64,000 nucleotides of DNA, taken from contig FR888067.1 in NCBI GenBank assembly GCA_000431335.1, positions 53,926-117,925 of the forward strand, read 5' to 3'. The notes under the pieces were generated by a model that saw nothing but the letters and a program-made list of their open reading frames with translations, searched no databases and had not been told where the DNA came from. This document shows, in pieces, positions 17,057-26,358 of this stretch. How positions within the stretch are numbered: the first letter of the stretch is position 1; the number at the start of each line of letters is the position of its first letter. Source of the stretch: Clostridium sp. CAG:343. Its GTDB lineage: Bacteria > Bacillota > Clostridia > TANB77 > CAG-508. Position numbers and translations under genes: made by a program.

Positions 17057-17117
17057 GGAATTTCAAAAAAAAGAATTTCAAAAAAAAGAATTTCAAAAAA
17101 AAAGAATTTCAAAAAAT
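17057..17117 (+). repeat. A-rich 15-base tandem repeat
   Basis: Four units of GAATTTCAAAAAAAA (with small length differences in the A run) lie head to tail upstream of the HTH gene at 17143. It may affect expression by changing spacing, or may simply be slippage-prone DNA. Confidence 0.7.
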
Positions 17118-17142
17118 ATAAAATAAAAGGAGAAAAAAGAAA

Positions 17143-17580
17143 ATGAAATTTAATGAGAAATTAATTAATTTAAGAAAGAAAGCAGGATTATCTCAAGAGG
17201 AACTAGGATATAAATTAAATGTTACAAGACAGACAGTATCTAAATGGGAATTAGGTCAAACAACACCAGAAATGGATAAACTAATAGAAATTAGCAAAAT
17301 ATTTAATATAAGTGTTGATGAATTAATAAATGAATCAGAAACAAAAAATGATTCAAATTCAAATCCTATAATTGAAGACCAACCAATAGAAAAAACTAAT
17401 AATAAAGAAAAAACAGTAAGAACCATAGTAATTGGAGTACTTATTGTTGTAATATTACTAATAGTGATTGGAGTCTTTACAGGAAGTAGTATATTAAATA
17501 TCTTTAATAAAACAGCAAAAACTGAAGAAGGTATTATTGATAAATTTTTTAGCATGTTTGATAAAACAATAGAAAAATAA
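17143..17580 (+). CDS. XRE-family HTH protein with C-terminal membrane helix
   Basis: Residues 6-60 form a HTH_3 domain (LRKKAGLSQEELGYKLNVTR followed by QTVSKWELGQTTPE). After an acidic linker there is one transmembrane segment at residues 96-118. The frame stops with TAA at 17578, but stays open in the same frame afterwards into the protein at 17590. The two together would form a HTH-membrane-extracytoplasmic protein, a known layout in clostridia. The TAA may therefore be a nonsense change. Confidence 0.85.
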   Translation: MKFNEKLINLRKKAGLSQEELGYKLNVTRQTVSKWELGQTTPEMDKLIEISKIFNISVDELINESETKNDSNSNPIIEDQPIEKTNNKEKTVRTIVIGVLIVVILLIVIGVFTGSSILNIFNKTAKTEEGIIDKFFSMFDKTIEK

Positions 17581-17589
17581 GAAAATAGC

Positions 17590-17934
17590 ATGAATACAGA
17601 AGGAGTAGACAATAATAGTAATATATTTAATGAAGCAAAAAATATAATAGATGGGACGGACAAGAAAATGGAGATAAGTCAGTTTAATGGTCCAATAAAA
17701 ATATATAATGGAACTCAAATGGGAGTAGGAGTAAAATCAGTTTTAGATACTGTAATTACAAGCAATAAAACAAAAGAAAATAAAATAAAAGTAAAATTTA
17801 TGGAAATAGAGACAGAAAATGTAGATGAGATTAAAAATTTAAAACAAAATATAGACAAATATACTGATTATGAAGTATCATTTGAATATGATGATGATGG
17901 TTTTATAAATGAAGTAATAATTGAAAATGTATAG
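17590..17934 (+). CDS. Extracytoplasmic part of the HTH-membrane protein or separate small protein
   Basis: The frame is the same as that of the preceding HTH gene, separated only by TAA plus three codons, and the ATG at 17590 lacks a ribosome binding site. The 114 residues show QFNGPIKIYNGTQMGVGVKS and a beta-rich end (YEVSFEYDDDGFINEVIIE). I think it is the C-terminal sensory domain of the upstream protein, now cut off by a stop codon. A new gene (lemA) begins 14 bases later. Confidence 0.55.
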   Translation: MNTEGVDNNSNIFNEAKNIIDGTDKKMEISQFNGPIKIYNGTQMGVGVKSVLDTVITSNKTKENKIKVKFMEIETENVDEIKNLKQNIDKYTDYEVSFEYDDDGFINEVIIENV

Positions 17935-17948
17935 AAAAGGAGAAATAT

Positions 17949-18485
17949 ATGATAATATTAATTATAGTAGCTGTTTTATTAGTAATTATATTAAAATTAT
18001 ATAATGATTTAGTTAAGGCGAGAAATAATGTAAGACAAGCTAAATCAGGTATAGACATATACTTAAATCAAAGATTTGATTTGATTCCAAATCTAGTGGA
18101 ATGTGTAAAAGGATATTCAAAACATGAAAAAAGCATATTTACAGAAATAGCAAATTTAAGATCAGCATATATGAAACAGCCGAAAAATATAAAAAGTGCT
18201 GAAACTTTAAATAATAAAATGAATCAGCTTATAGCTGTAGCAGAGAATTATCCAGAGTTAAAAGCTAGTGAGCAATATTTGAATTTACAAAAAAATTTAA
18301 CTAAAATAGAGAGTCAATTACAAGCTGCAAGGAGAATATATAATTTAGAAGTTACAAATTACAATACTAAACTAGATGTTGTGCCATCTAATTTAATTGC
18401 AAGTTTATTTGGATTTGAACATGCTCAACTATTTGAAATAGAAGATTATAAAAGAGAAAATATAAATATAAAAATCGAGGAATAG
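17949..18485 (+). CDS. lemA: LemA family protein
   Basis: The 178-residue protein has an N-terminal transmembrane helix (residues 2-18) and then a four-helix bundle typical of LemA: LVKARNNVRQAKSGIDIYLN, QRFDLIPNLVECVKGY, and FNTKLDVVPSN-like YNTKLDVVPSNLIASLFGF. LemA proteins are membrane proteins of unknown exact role. It is followed without a gap by a DUF3137 gene, a common pairing. AAAAGGAG precedes the start. Confidence 0.93.
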   Translation: MIILIIVAVLLVIILKLYNDLVKARNNVRQAKSGIDIYLNQRFDLIPNLVECVKGYSKHEKSIFTEIANLRSAYMKQPKNIKSAETLNNKMNQLIAVAENYPELKASEQYLNLQKNLTKIESQLQAARRIYNLEVTNYNTKLDVVPSNLIASLFGFEHAQLFEIEDYKRENINIKIEE

Positions 18486-19442
18486 ATGATGAAAACATTT
18501 GATGAAATTTATCAGGAACTAAAAACTGAAGATATGCAGGAAATAAATAAATTATATGAATGTGTTAAAAAGAAAAGCAAGAATCAGAAAAGAATAGCAC
18601 TAATAATATGTGCAATAGTAGATATATTAATTTTATTTTTAGTTAGTGCAAATTTAAAGTCAGTATTTTTTAGTATGTTTGCAATTATGTTTATTTTTAT
18701 AATAGATACTGTAATATATGTTATAATAACACTAATATCAGGATTTAGTAAAGAATATAAAGAATTAAATACACAATATAAAAATATAGTAATAAAAAAG
18801 ATTATAAATAATTTTTACGATAATTTGGAGTATTTCCCATATAAATCAATGCCTGAATATATTTATGAAAATGCAGGTTATGAATATTATGATTGTTATT
18901 CGTCAGATGATTATTTTGAGGCTCAAATAAATAATAAATATAGTATTCAAATGGCTGAAGTACTTACCAAGAAAAAAAGAGAGTATGAAGATGCAAATGG
19001 AGAAAAAAGAGAAGAGGAAATTATAGAATTTAATGGATTATTTGCTAAAATTATTCTGGATAAAAATATTAATAGTGAATTAAGAATAATGCAAAATGGA
19101 AAATTTTTATTAGATAAAAATAAGTTAAATATGGACTCTAGTGAGTTTGAAAAATATTTTGATGTGAAAACAACTAATAAGATTATAGCAATGCAATTAT
19201 TAACATCAGATGTTATGGAAGAACTAATAAAATTTGAAGATAAAACAAAAATGAAGTACGATATTTATATAAAAAATGATGAATTGTATTTAAGATTTCG
19301 TTCAGGAGCAATGTTTGAAATAGAAAATCTAAAAAAAGAAATATTAGATAAAGAACTAATAGAAAAATATTTTTATATGTTGAATTTTACATATAATTTA
19401 TCTAATAAATTAATTAATATAATAAATGATACACAAATATAA
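18486..19442 (+). CDS. DUF3137-like membrane protein
   Basis: The 318-residue protein has two adjacent transmembrane helices at residues 37-80 and a soluble rest with NGLFAKIILDKNINSELRI and LYLRFRSGAMFE. Galanin-like DUF3137 proteins show this order and are regularly encoded next to LemA. Function unknown. The ATG at 18486 is doubled (ATGATG), so the second at 18489 is equally possible. Confidence 0.8.
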   Translation: MMKTFDEIYQELKTEDMQEINKLYECVKKKSKNQKRIALIICAIVDILILFLVSANLKSVFFSMFAIMFIFIIDTVIYVIITLISGFSKEYKELNTQYKNIVIKKIINNFYDNLEYFPYKSMPEYIYENAGYEYYDCYSSDDYFEAQINNKYSIQMAEVLTKKKREYEDANGEKREEEIIEFNGLFAKIILDKNINSELRIMQNGKFLLDKNKLNMDSSEFEKYFDVKTTNKIIAMQLLTSDVMEELIKFEDKTKMKYDIYIKNDELYLRFRSGAMFEIENLKKEILDKELIEKYFYMLNFTYNLSNKLINIINDTQI

Positions 19443-19443
19443 A

Positions 19444-19488
19444 TGAAAAAACTTGCCATTATTATTGGTAAGTTTTTTCATTTTTCAT
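19444..19488. terminator. Bidirectional terminator between convergent genes
   Basis: The stem AATGAAAAAACTTGCCA / TTGGTAAGTTTTTTCATT has A and T runs on both sides. It overlaps the last codons of the GNAT gene on the minus strand. Confidence 0.75.
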
Positions 19489-20019
19489 AATGGAATAGAC
19501 AATTAAATTTTCGGATTTTCCTGTTTTTTCATTAATTTTACGATTTCTTAATACAGCATCTTTTTTCATTCCGACATTTTCCAACATTTCACATTTTGTT
19601 TCAGTTAATTTTTTATTGCTATCATAAAATTTTGAAATTACAATGTTAAAATCTAATTGATTAAATAGATAGTCTAAGACAGCGTTTAGAGCTTCTTCAA
19701 TAAGATTAGTGTTAAATTTAGAAAAAGTAATTCCAAATTTTATATCACAACGTTTATCTGGAAGAGAAACTTCTAAAGATCTAATGTAAGCAATTACAGT
19801 AGAAGTTGATTTTTCTTCAACTGCTAAAGCAAGTTCACCAGTTTCATATTCTCTAATAAAAGATGAAACCATAGCAGAAGTTTCATATATGTTTTTATGA
19901 ATATGATATTCTGAACAATTTTTTAGCTCTTGTATAGTAGCTAAATTTTTATAAACATCTTCTACATCATCCATCTTGAACTTTCTGATTTTTAAATTTT
20001 TTGTTTCTAAATCTTTCAT
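19462..20019 (-). CDS. GNAT family N-acetyltransferase
   Basis: I start the gene at the ATG at 20019 (MKDLETKNLKIRKF), which has GGGAGGTG upstream. The 185-residue protein has the RimJ/RimL-like order: LETKNLKIRKF at the start, DIKFGITFSKF in the middle and ENVGMKKDAVLRNRK near the end. It would acetylate an amine with acetyl-CoA; the target is not visible. It stands alone and faces away from the PTS operon. Confidence 0.85.
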   Translation of the reverse strand: MKDLETKNLKIRKFKMDDVEDVYKNLATIQELKNCSEYHIHKNIYETSAMVSSFIREYETGELALAVEEKSTSTVIAYIRSLEVSLPDKRCDIKFGITFSKFNTNLIEEALNAVLDYLFNQLDFNIVISKFYDSNKKLTETKCEMLENVGMKKDAVLRNRKINEKTGKSENLIVYSIMKNEKTYQ

Positions 20020-20211
20020 TTTTACACCTCCCAAAAAAGTAATATATCATAAAGAAACAAAAAACACCATTTTTTTTATACATTATCCAACATTTAGTAT
20101 ACAAAACTGAAAAATATAAAAATCAAACAAATAAAAGACTAAAAAACTTATATGAATATTATTATTAATTTTTGGGAAATATTCTTAATAAAGAACTAAA
20201 AAGGAGAAAAA

Positions 20212-21132
20212 ATGATTTACACATTAACAATTAATCCAGCTTTGGATTATATAATAGAAATACAAAATTTTAAATTAAGTAATATTAATCGTAGTGAAAA
20301 AGAATATATCTTTCCAGGAGGTAAAGGAATTAATGTGTCTATTGTTTTAAAAGAATTAGGCATAGATTCAACAGCGTTAGGATTTATTGGAGGTTTTACA
20401 GGAACAGAAATTGAGAATAAGGTACAGAAATATGGGGTAAAGACGGATTTTGTAAATGTAAATGAAGGTATTTCTAGAATTAATGTAAAAATAGAAACAG
20501 AGTCAGAAGAAACAGCTATTAATGGAAAAGGACCATATATAAGTTCTAGATATATTGATTTATTATATGAAAAAATAAGGCAAATAAAAAAAGGTGATAT
20601 TTTAGTTTTGTCAGGAAGTGTGGCTGAAGGAGTTGAAGAAGATATTTATCAAAAAATTTGTCATGAGTTACAAAAAAACGAAGTTAAAATAATTGTTGAT
20701 GCAAGAAGAAATCTTTTATTAAAAACTTTAGAATCTAAGCCTTTTTTAATAAAACCAAATCGAGAAGAATTAGAAGAAATTTTTAATACAAAAATTACAA
20801 ACAAAGAACAAGTAATTCAGCTTGCAAAAGAACTACAAATAAAAGGAGCAAAAAATGTACTAGTATCAATGGGAAGTGAAGGTGCAATATTCTTAAGTGA
20901 AAATGGAGAAGTATTTAAAAGAAAAGCATGTGTAGTAAAAGAAAGAATAAATACAGTAGGAGCAGGAGATTCTATGATAGCAGGTTTTATAGCAGGATAT
21001 AAATTATCTTCAAAATATGAAGAAGCACTAGATATGGGAATAGCAGCGGCAACAGCAACTACTGCATCTATGTTTTTAGGGAAAAAAGAAAAAATATACA
21101 ATATATATAATGATATAAAAGACACAAAGTAA
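20212..21132 (+). CDS. fruK: 1-phosphofructokinase
   Basis: The enzyme phosphorylates fructose 1-phosphate, made by the PTS, to fructose 1,6-bisphosphate. The 306-residue PfkB-type protein has the LTINPALDY start, the GGKGINVS motif (residues 38-45), and the anion hole and catalytic Asp in NTVGAGDSMIAGF (residues 244-256). AAAAGGAG precedes the ATG. It is the first gene of a fruK-fruA-ptsH-ptsI operon. No DeoR-type regulator gene precedes it, unlike many Firmicutes. Confidence 0.95.
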   Translation: MIYTLTINPALDYIIEIQNFKLSNINRSEKEYIFPGGKGINVSIVLKELGIDSTALGFIGGFTGTEIENKVQKYGVKTDFVNVNEGISRINVKIETESEETAINGKGPYISSRYIDLLYEKIRQIKKGDILVLSGSVAEGVEEDIYQKICHELQKNEVKIIVDARRNLLLKTLESKPFLIKPNREELEEIFNTKITNKEQVIQLAKELQIKGAKNVLVSMGSEGAIFLSENGEVFKRKACVVKERINTVGAGDSMIAGFIAGYKLSSKYEEALDMGIAAATATTASMFLGKKEKIYNIYNDIKDTK

Positions 21133-21178
21133 GAAGGAAAGGAGAATGTATTGATTAGTAAATCAATGCAACTTAAAT

Positions 21179-23080
21179 ATGAAAATTACAGATTTAATAA
21201 AAAAAGAAGCTATAGATTTAAATGTAAAAGCTTCTACAAAAAAAGAAATAATAGAAAAAGCAGTCGAATTGATGTCTAAAAATCAAAATATTACTAATAA
21301 AGAAGATTATTTAAAATTAGTTTTAGAAAGAGAAGAAAAAGGTACAACAGGAATAGGCGAAGAAATAGCAATTCCACATGGGAAAGGAGATAGTATTTCT
21401 TCGCCAGGAGTTGCAGCAATGGTAATACCAGAAGGAACAGATTTTAATTCATTAGATGGAAAGCCAGTTAAGTTATTATTTTTAATTGCAGCACCAAATA
21501 CAGAAGATAATGTACATTTAAAAGTGTTAAGCCGTTTGTCTAGTTTATTAATGGATGAGAACTTTAGAAAAGAATTAATAAAAGCAAAATCAAAAGAGGA
21601 ATTTTTAGAGATTATAGACAATGCAGAAAAAAAGGCACACAACAAAGAAGAGAAAAAGTCAAATTATGAATTATTAGGAATTACAGCTTGTCCAACAGGA
21701 ATTGCTCATACTTACATGGCTGCTGAAGCTTTAGAAAAAATGGGAGAAGAATTAGGTCATTTTATAAAAGTTGAAACTCAAGGACAATCTGGAGCACAAA
21801 ATATATTAACAGAGGAAGAAATAAAAAATGCAAAAGCTATCATTGTAGCAGCTGATGTTAATGTAGATTTATCTAGATTTAATGGAAAAAAAGTACTTAA
21901 AGTAGGCGTATCAGAAGGAATTCATAACCCAAAAAAATTAATAGAAAAAGCATTAAAAGAAAATTCGGAAATACCAATTTATCATAAAAATGAAATTTCT
22001 GAGAAAGAAGAGAATTTAGGTGGAAATGTGTATAGACATTTGATGAATGGGGTTACACATATGCTACCATTTGTAGTAGGTGGAGGAATATTAATAGCTA
22101 TTGCTTTTCTATTAGATGATTATTCTATAAATCCTTCAAATTTTGGAATGAACACACCAATAGCAGCATTTTTCAAAACAATTGGTGGAATAGCTTTTGA
22201 CTTTATGCTAATTATTTTATCTGGGTACATTGCTATGAGTATTGGAGATAGACCTGGATTAGCAGTAGGAATTGTAGGTGGAGCAATAGCAAAAGCAGGT
22301 ACAACTTTTTCATCTCTTATGAATTCAGAAGAAGTACTAATTAGTTCAGGATTTTTAGGAGCTTTAATTGCTGGTTTTTTAGGTGGATTTATAATTAAGT
22401 TTTTAAAAAGATTATTTAAATTCATACCAAAAAGTTTAGAAGGAATTAGGACAATTTTAATTTATCCAGTGGCTGGAATATTACTAATAGGAATTATTAT
22501 GCTTTTAATAAATCCATTTGTAGCATCTATAAATACAGGTTTAAATAATTTTCTTTTCTCTATGAGTGGAGTTAATAAAGTTATTTTAGGAGCTATACTA
22601 GCAGGCATGATGTCTGTAGATTTAGGAGGACCAGTTAATAAAGCAGCATATACATTTGGAACAGGAATGTTAGCAGAAGGTCATTACGAAATAATGGCAG
22701 CAGTTATGATTGGCGGGATGGTAGCCCCTCTTGCAATAGCTATTCTTGCAACATTTTTCCCTAAAAAATTACCAAAAAAAGAAAGACAAGCAGGACTACT
22801 AAATTATGTTATGGGATTATCTTTTATTTCAGAGGGAGCTATTCCATTTGCTTCAGCTGACCCAATTCGTGTGTTGCCAGCTTGCGTTATTGGTTCTGCG
22901 GTGTCTGGAGCTTTATCAATGGCGTTCAATTGTAGTTTAATGGCTCCACATGGAGGAATTTTTGTATTACCATTAATAGGAAATCCAGGATGGTATACTT
23001 TAGCTCTTGTAGTAGGTTCTGTAATAGCAGCAGGAATTATGGCTATATTTAAGAAAAATGTTTGGGAAAATACTGTATAA
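21179..23080 (+). CDS. fruA: PTS fructose transporter, IIABC fusion
   Basis: The 633-residue protein carries the three fructose PTS domains in the order IIA (residues 1-150, active His in AIPHGKGD), IIB (residues 160-260, active Cys in ITACPTGIAHTYMAA) and IIC (from about residue 285, eight or more membrane helices). It imports fructose and phosphorylates it at C1. The AAGGAAAGGAG lies far (35 bases) from the ATG; between them a small hairpin (TTGATT AGTA AATCAA) could bring them together. HPr and EI follow in the same operon. Confidence 0.95.
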   Translation: MKITDLIKKEAIDLNVKASTKKEIIEKAVELMSKNQNITNKEDYLKLVLEREEKGTTGIGEEIAIPHGKGDSISSPGVAAMVIPEGTDFNSLDGKPVKLLFLIAAPNTEDNVHLKVLSRLSSLLMDENFRKELIKAKSKEEFLEIIDNAEKKAHNKEEKKSNYELLGITACPTGIAHTYMAAEALEKMGEELGHFIKVETQGQSGAQNILTEEEIKNAKAIIVAADVNVDLSRFNGKKVLKVGVSEGIHNPKKLIEKALKENSEIPIYHKNEISEKEENLGGNVYRHLMNGVTHMLPFVVGGGILIAIAFLLDDYSINPSNFGMNTPIAAFFKTIGGIAFDFMLIILSGYIAMSIGDRPGLAVGIVGGAIAKAGTTFSSLMNSEEVLISSGFLGALIAGFLGGFIIKFLKRLFKFIPKSLEGIRTILIYPVAGILLIGIIMLLINPFVASINTGLNNFLFSMSGVNKVILGAILAGMMSVDLGGPVNKAAYTFGTGMLAEGHYEIMAAVMIGGMVAPLAIAILATFFPKKLPKKERQAGLLNYVMGLSFISEGAIPFASADPIRVLPACVIGSAVSGALSMAFNCSLMAPHGGIFVLPLIGNPGWYTLALVVGSVIAAGIMAIFKKNVWENTV

Positions 23081-23109
23081 ATAAAAATAAGAAAGGAAAA
23101 TATAAAAAT

Positions 23110-23370
23110 ATGGTAAAAGAAGATGTGATGTTAAACAATAAAACAGGGCTTCATGCAAGACCTGCAACAGAAATTGCAAAAACAGCGATGTCATACAAAA
23201 GTGATATAACTTTTCTTGTAAATGATAAAAAAATTAATGCTAAATCTCCATTAATGCTTATGGCAGCAGGAATAAAATCAAAAACAAAAATAGAAATTAT
23301 ATGTAATGGGGAAGATGAAAAAGAAGCATTAGAAAATTTAAAAAACATTATTAAAGAAAATCTTGATTAA
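23110..23370 (+). CDS. ptsH: Phosphocarrier protein HPr
   Basis: The start is at MVKEDVMLNN (23110), giving 86 residues, the usual HPr size. The active His is in GLHARPATE, and the regulatory serine is in NAKSPLMLMAAG, the site phosphorylated by HPr kinase in Firmicutes. It transfers phosphate from EI to the IIA domain. Encoding it inside the fructose operon suggests either a fructose-specific HPr or that the operon supplies the general carriers. Confidence 0.95.
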   Translation: MVKEDVMLNNKTGLHARPATEIAKTAMSYKSDITFLVNDKKINAKSPLMLMAAGIKSKTKIEIICNGEDEKEALENLKNIIKENLD

Positions 23371-23400
23371 TATAGATTTCTATAGAAAGAAGGATAAAAT

Positions 23401-25104
23401 ATGCTAAAAGGAACAGGAATTTCTGATGGTATAGGATTAGGGAAAGCAATTATTTTTAAAAGTCAAAAGATTAAATTAGAAAAAAATAAAATAAAAGATG
23501 TTACATTAGAAAAAGAAAAGTTTTATAAAGCAATTAAAGAGGTTGAAAAAGAAATAGAAGACTTATTAGAAAAAATATCTGGAACAGAAAAAGAAATTAT
23601 GCAAGCATATCTTTTAATATTACAAGATCCAAATTTGATTCAAAAAACAATTGAAATAATTGAAAAAGAAAAATGGGATGCAGCTTATGCAACAGAAATT
23701 GGTTTTAATGAAATAATAAAAGAATTTGAAAAAGTAGATGACACCTATATTTCTGAAAGAAGTAAGGATATAGAAGATATGAAGAAAAAAATCATATCAA
23801 AAATAATAGGAAAAGAAGAAATAAATTTATCTAAATTACCTTCAAATACAATTTTAGTTGCAAAAGAATTATCAACATCTGATATTGCAAAATTAGATTT
23901 TAAAAATATAGAAGGAATTATTACAGAAGTAGGTGGGATGAATTCTCATATGGCTATTATGGCAAGGACTCATGAAATTCCTTCAAGTGTAGGAGTTAAC
24001 AAAATAACACAAAATATAAAACAAAATGATGTTGTTGCTATAAATGGAAAAACAGGTGAAATTTTTGTGAATCCTTCTAAAAAAGAATATAAAAATTTTG
24101 AAGAGATAAAAGAAAAGATAAAAAAAGAAAAGGATGAATTAGAAAATTATAAAAATCAAGATTCAATAACAAAAGATGGACATGAAGTTAAAGTTTTAGC
24201 TAATATAGGTATGCCAGATGATGTTAAAATTGTAATTCAAAACACAGCAGAAGGAGTAGGATTATTTAGAAGTGAATTTCTTTATATGAACTCAGAAAAT
24301 TTCCCAACTGAAAATGAACAATTTGAAGCATATAAAAAAGTAGTATTAAAACTTAAGAATAAAGAAGTAATTATTAGAACATTAGATATAGGTGGAGATA
24401 AAGATTTAAAATATATGAAATTGCCAAAAGAGGATAATCCATTTTTAGGTTATAGAGCAATTAGGATTTGTTTAGATGACATTAATTTATTTAAAGTACA
24501 ATTAAGGGCAATTTTAAAAGCAAGTGCTTTTGGAAATATGGCTATTATGATACCAATGATTTCATCATTAGAAGAGTTAAGAAAAACAAAAGAAATAATA
24601 AATGAAGTAAAGGAAGAGTTAAGAGAAAAGAAAATTAAATTTGATGAAAATATAAAAATTGGAATTATGATAGAAATACCAGCAGCAGCACTTATTGCAG
24701 ATGAATTAGCAAAAGAATGTGACTTTTTTAGTATTGGAACAAATGATTTAATTCAATATACAGTAGCTGTTGAAAGAGGAAATAAAAAAATTGCTAATTT
24801 ATATACACATTTTCATCCAGCTGTAATTCGACTTATAAAAAAAGCAATTGAAGGTGCTCACAAAAACCACATCTTGTGCGGAATGTGTGGAGAAGCGGCA
24901 GGAGATGCAACATTTATCCCTTTATTAATAGGCTTAGGATTAGATGAGTTTTCAATGAATGCTAATAAAGTTTTAAATGTAAGAAAATTGATAAGAAAAT
25001 TAGATTTTAAAGAATGCCAGAAATTGGCTGATGAAGTTTTAAAATTAGCCACTTCTGATGAAGTAGAAAAATTATTAGTAAAATATACAAGAGGTTCAAA
25101 TTAG
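23401..25104 (+). CDS. ptsI: PTS enzyme I
   Basis: The 567-residue protein transfers phosphate from phosphoenolpyruvate to HPr. The active His lies in GGMNSHMAIMART (about residue 185). The PEP-binding part has GVGLFRSEFLYM, RTLDIGGDKDL, GTNDLIQYTVAVER and CGMCGEAAGD with the catalytic Cys. AGAAAGAAGGA precedes the ATG. The gene ends in a terminator that overlaps its stop codon. Confidence 0.96.
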   Translation: MLKGTGISDGIGLGKAIIFKSQKIKLEKNKIKDVTLEKEKFYKAIKEVEKEIEDLLEKISGTEKEIMQAYLLILQDPNLIQKTIEIIEKEKWDAAYATEIGFNEIIKEFEKVDDTYISERSKDIEDMKKKIISKIIGKEEINLSKLPSNTILVAKELSTSDIAKLDFKNIEGIITEVGGMNSHMAIMARTHEIPSSVGVNKITQNIKQNDVVAINGKTGEIFVNPSKKEYKNFEEIKEKIKKEKDELENYKNQDSITKDGHEVKVLANIGMPDDVKIVIQNTAEGVGLFRSEFLYMNSENFPTENEQFEAYKKVVLKLKNKEVIIRTLDIGGDKDLKYMKLPKEDNPFLGYRAIRICLDDINLFKVQLRAILKASAFGNMAIMIPMISSLEELRKTKEIINEVKEELREKKIKFDENIKIGIMIEIPAAALIADELAKECDFFSIGTNDLIQYTVAVERGNKKIANLYTHFHPAVIRLIKKAIEGAHKNHILCGMCGEAAGDATFIPLLIGLGLDEFSMNANKVLNVRKLIRKLDFKECQKLADEVLKLATSDEVEKLLVKYTRGSN

Positions 25105-25116
25105 AACTTCTTTTTT
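25090..25116 (+). terminator. Intrinsic terminator overlapping the ptsI stop
   Basis: The stem AGAGGTTC / GAACTTCT has a six-base loop that contains the TAG stop, followed by T6. Confidence 0.7.
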
Positions 25117-25216
25117 ATATTATAGGAATGTTATTAATGTCAGATTTTATTCTATTATACATTGAAAAAACATTAATATTATGATAAATATAAATAAAAA
25201 AGGGAGATCGAAAAAA

Positions 25217-25795
25217 ATGAAAAAAATTATAGTTGCAACTAATAATCAAGGAAAATTAAAAGAAATAAAAGAAATTTTAAATAATTATGAATTACTTAGT
25301 CTAAAAGAAGTAGGGTGCAATATAGAAATAGAAGAAGATGCAGACACATTTGAAGGAAACTCATTAAAAAAAGCAAAAGAAATATCAAAAATAACAAATA
25401 TGCCATGCATCGCAGATGATAGTGGGTTATGTATAGATATTTTTGATGGATGGCCAGGAATATATACAGCAAGATTTTTAGGAGAAAATTCTACTCCAGA
25501 ACAAAGGAATACAGCTATATTAGAAAAAATGAAAGATTTAAAAGAAGAAGACAGAAAAGCAAGAGTAAGATGTGTAATAACATACTATGATAATGGAGAA
25601 ATAATTGTAGGAAAAGGAGAAATAGAAGGAAAAATAACTAAAAAACCAAGAGGAGAAAATGGATTTGGATTTGATCCAATATTTGAACTAGAAAATGGAA
25701 AAACAATGGCAGAATTAACAAAAGAAGAAAAAAATCTAATAAGTCACCGAAAAAAGGCACTTGAAAATTTGAAAAAACAATTGACAACTAAGTAG
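25217..25795 (+). CDS. rdgB: XTP/dITP diphosphatase
   Basis: This house-cleaning enzyme removes ITP, dITP and XTP from the nucleotide pool. The 192-residue Ham1 protein has the N-terminal ATNNQGKLKEIKEIL, the DDSGLCIDIFDGWPGIYTAR motif and the C-terminal GFGFDPIFE and SHRKKALE. I start it at 25217, where GGGAG lies upstream. The rplU promoter overlaps its last codons. Confidence 0.94.
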   Translation: MKKIIVATNNQGKLKEIKEILNNYELLSLKEVGCNIEIEEDADTFEGNSLKKAKEISKITNMPCIADDSGLCIDIFDGWPGIYTARFLGENSTPEQRNTAILEKMKDLKEEDRKARVRCVITYYDNGEIIVGKGEIEGKITKKPRGENGFGFDPIFELENGKTMAELTKEEKNLISHRKKALENLKKQLTTK

Positions 25796-25809
25796 AAGTA
25801 TGGTAAAAT
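25781..25809 (+). promoter_or_regulatory. Promoter of rplU-rpmA
   Basis: TTGACA at 25781 and TAAAAT at 25804 are 17 bases apart. It overlaps the stop codon of rdgB. Confidence 0.65.
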
Positions 25810-25814
25810 TAGGA

Positions 25815-25900
25815 ACTGTAATCCGCTTAGTCAAGGCACCTAAATATTAACAATAAGTTAATTGCCTGAAATTTAAGGATTAGCGAGTATACAAATAAGG
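25815..25900 (+). ncRNA. Ribosomal protein L21 leader
   Basis: The 5' leader between the rplU promoter and its start pairs CTGTAATCCGCTTA with TAAGGATTAGCGAG-like sequence around an internal hairpin (GGCACC...TTGCC). This position and outline fit the L21 leader of Firmicutes, thought to bind L21 and shut off its own operon. The assignment rests on position and paired ends. Confidence 0.5.
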
Positions 25901-25914
25901 GAGGTGCATTTTAA

Positions 25915-26289
25915 ATGTACGCAATAATCGAAAGCTGTGGAAAACAATACAAAGTAGCAGAAGGAGATGTTGTATTTTTTGAAAAATTAGATGCAGAGGA
26001 AGGGAAAAAAGTTACTTTTGATAAAGTAATCTTAGTATCTGAAGAAGGAAAAGTACAAGTAGGAAATCCTTATGTAAAAGGTATAAAAGTAGAAGGAAAA
26101 GTAGTTTCTCATGGTAAAGCAAAAAAGATCATTGTTTTCAAAATGAAAGCTAAAAAGAACTATAGAAGAAAACAAGGTCATAGACAACCATATACAAAAG
26201 TAGAAATTACAGGAATTAAAACAGCTGCTAAAAGAGCAACAGCTAAAAAAGCAGAAACAACAAAAGCTACTGAAAAAGTAGAAGCTTAG
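25915..26289 (+). CDS. rplU: Ribosomal protein L21
   Basis: The protein of the large subunit binds 23S rRNA. The 124 residues show [17 protein letters not shown], a lysine-rich [15 protein letters not shown] loop and the end VEITGI. A 20-residue Ala/Lys/Thr-rich tail extends past the usual C terminus. GGGAGGTG precedes the ATG. Confidence 0.97.
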   Translation: MYAIIESCGKQYKVAEGDVVFFEKLDAEEGKKVTFDKVILVSEEGKVQVGNPYVKGIKVEGKVVSHGKAKKIIVFKMKAKKNYRRKQGHRQPYTKVEITGIKTAAKRATAKKAETTKATEKVEA

Positions 26290-26358
26290 TTTTTAATTAA
26301 AACATAGATTTTAATAAAGAGAACATAAATAAAACAAAACCGAAAGGAGTTGAGAAAC

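Noticed and set aside
17057..17117. CRISPR array
   Set aside because: The units are 15 bases long, lie without spacers and consist mostly of A. No array or cas gene is present in the window.
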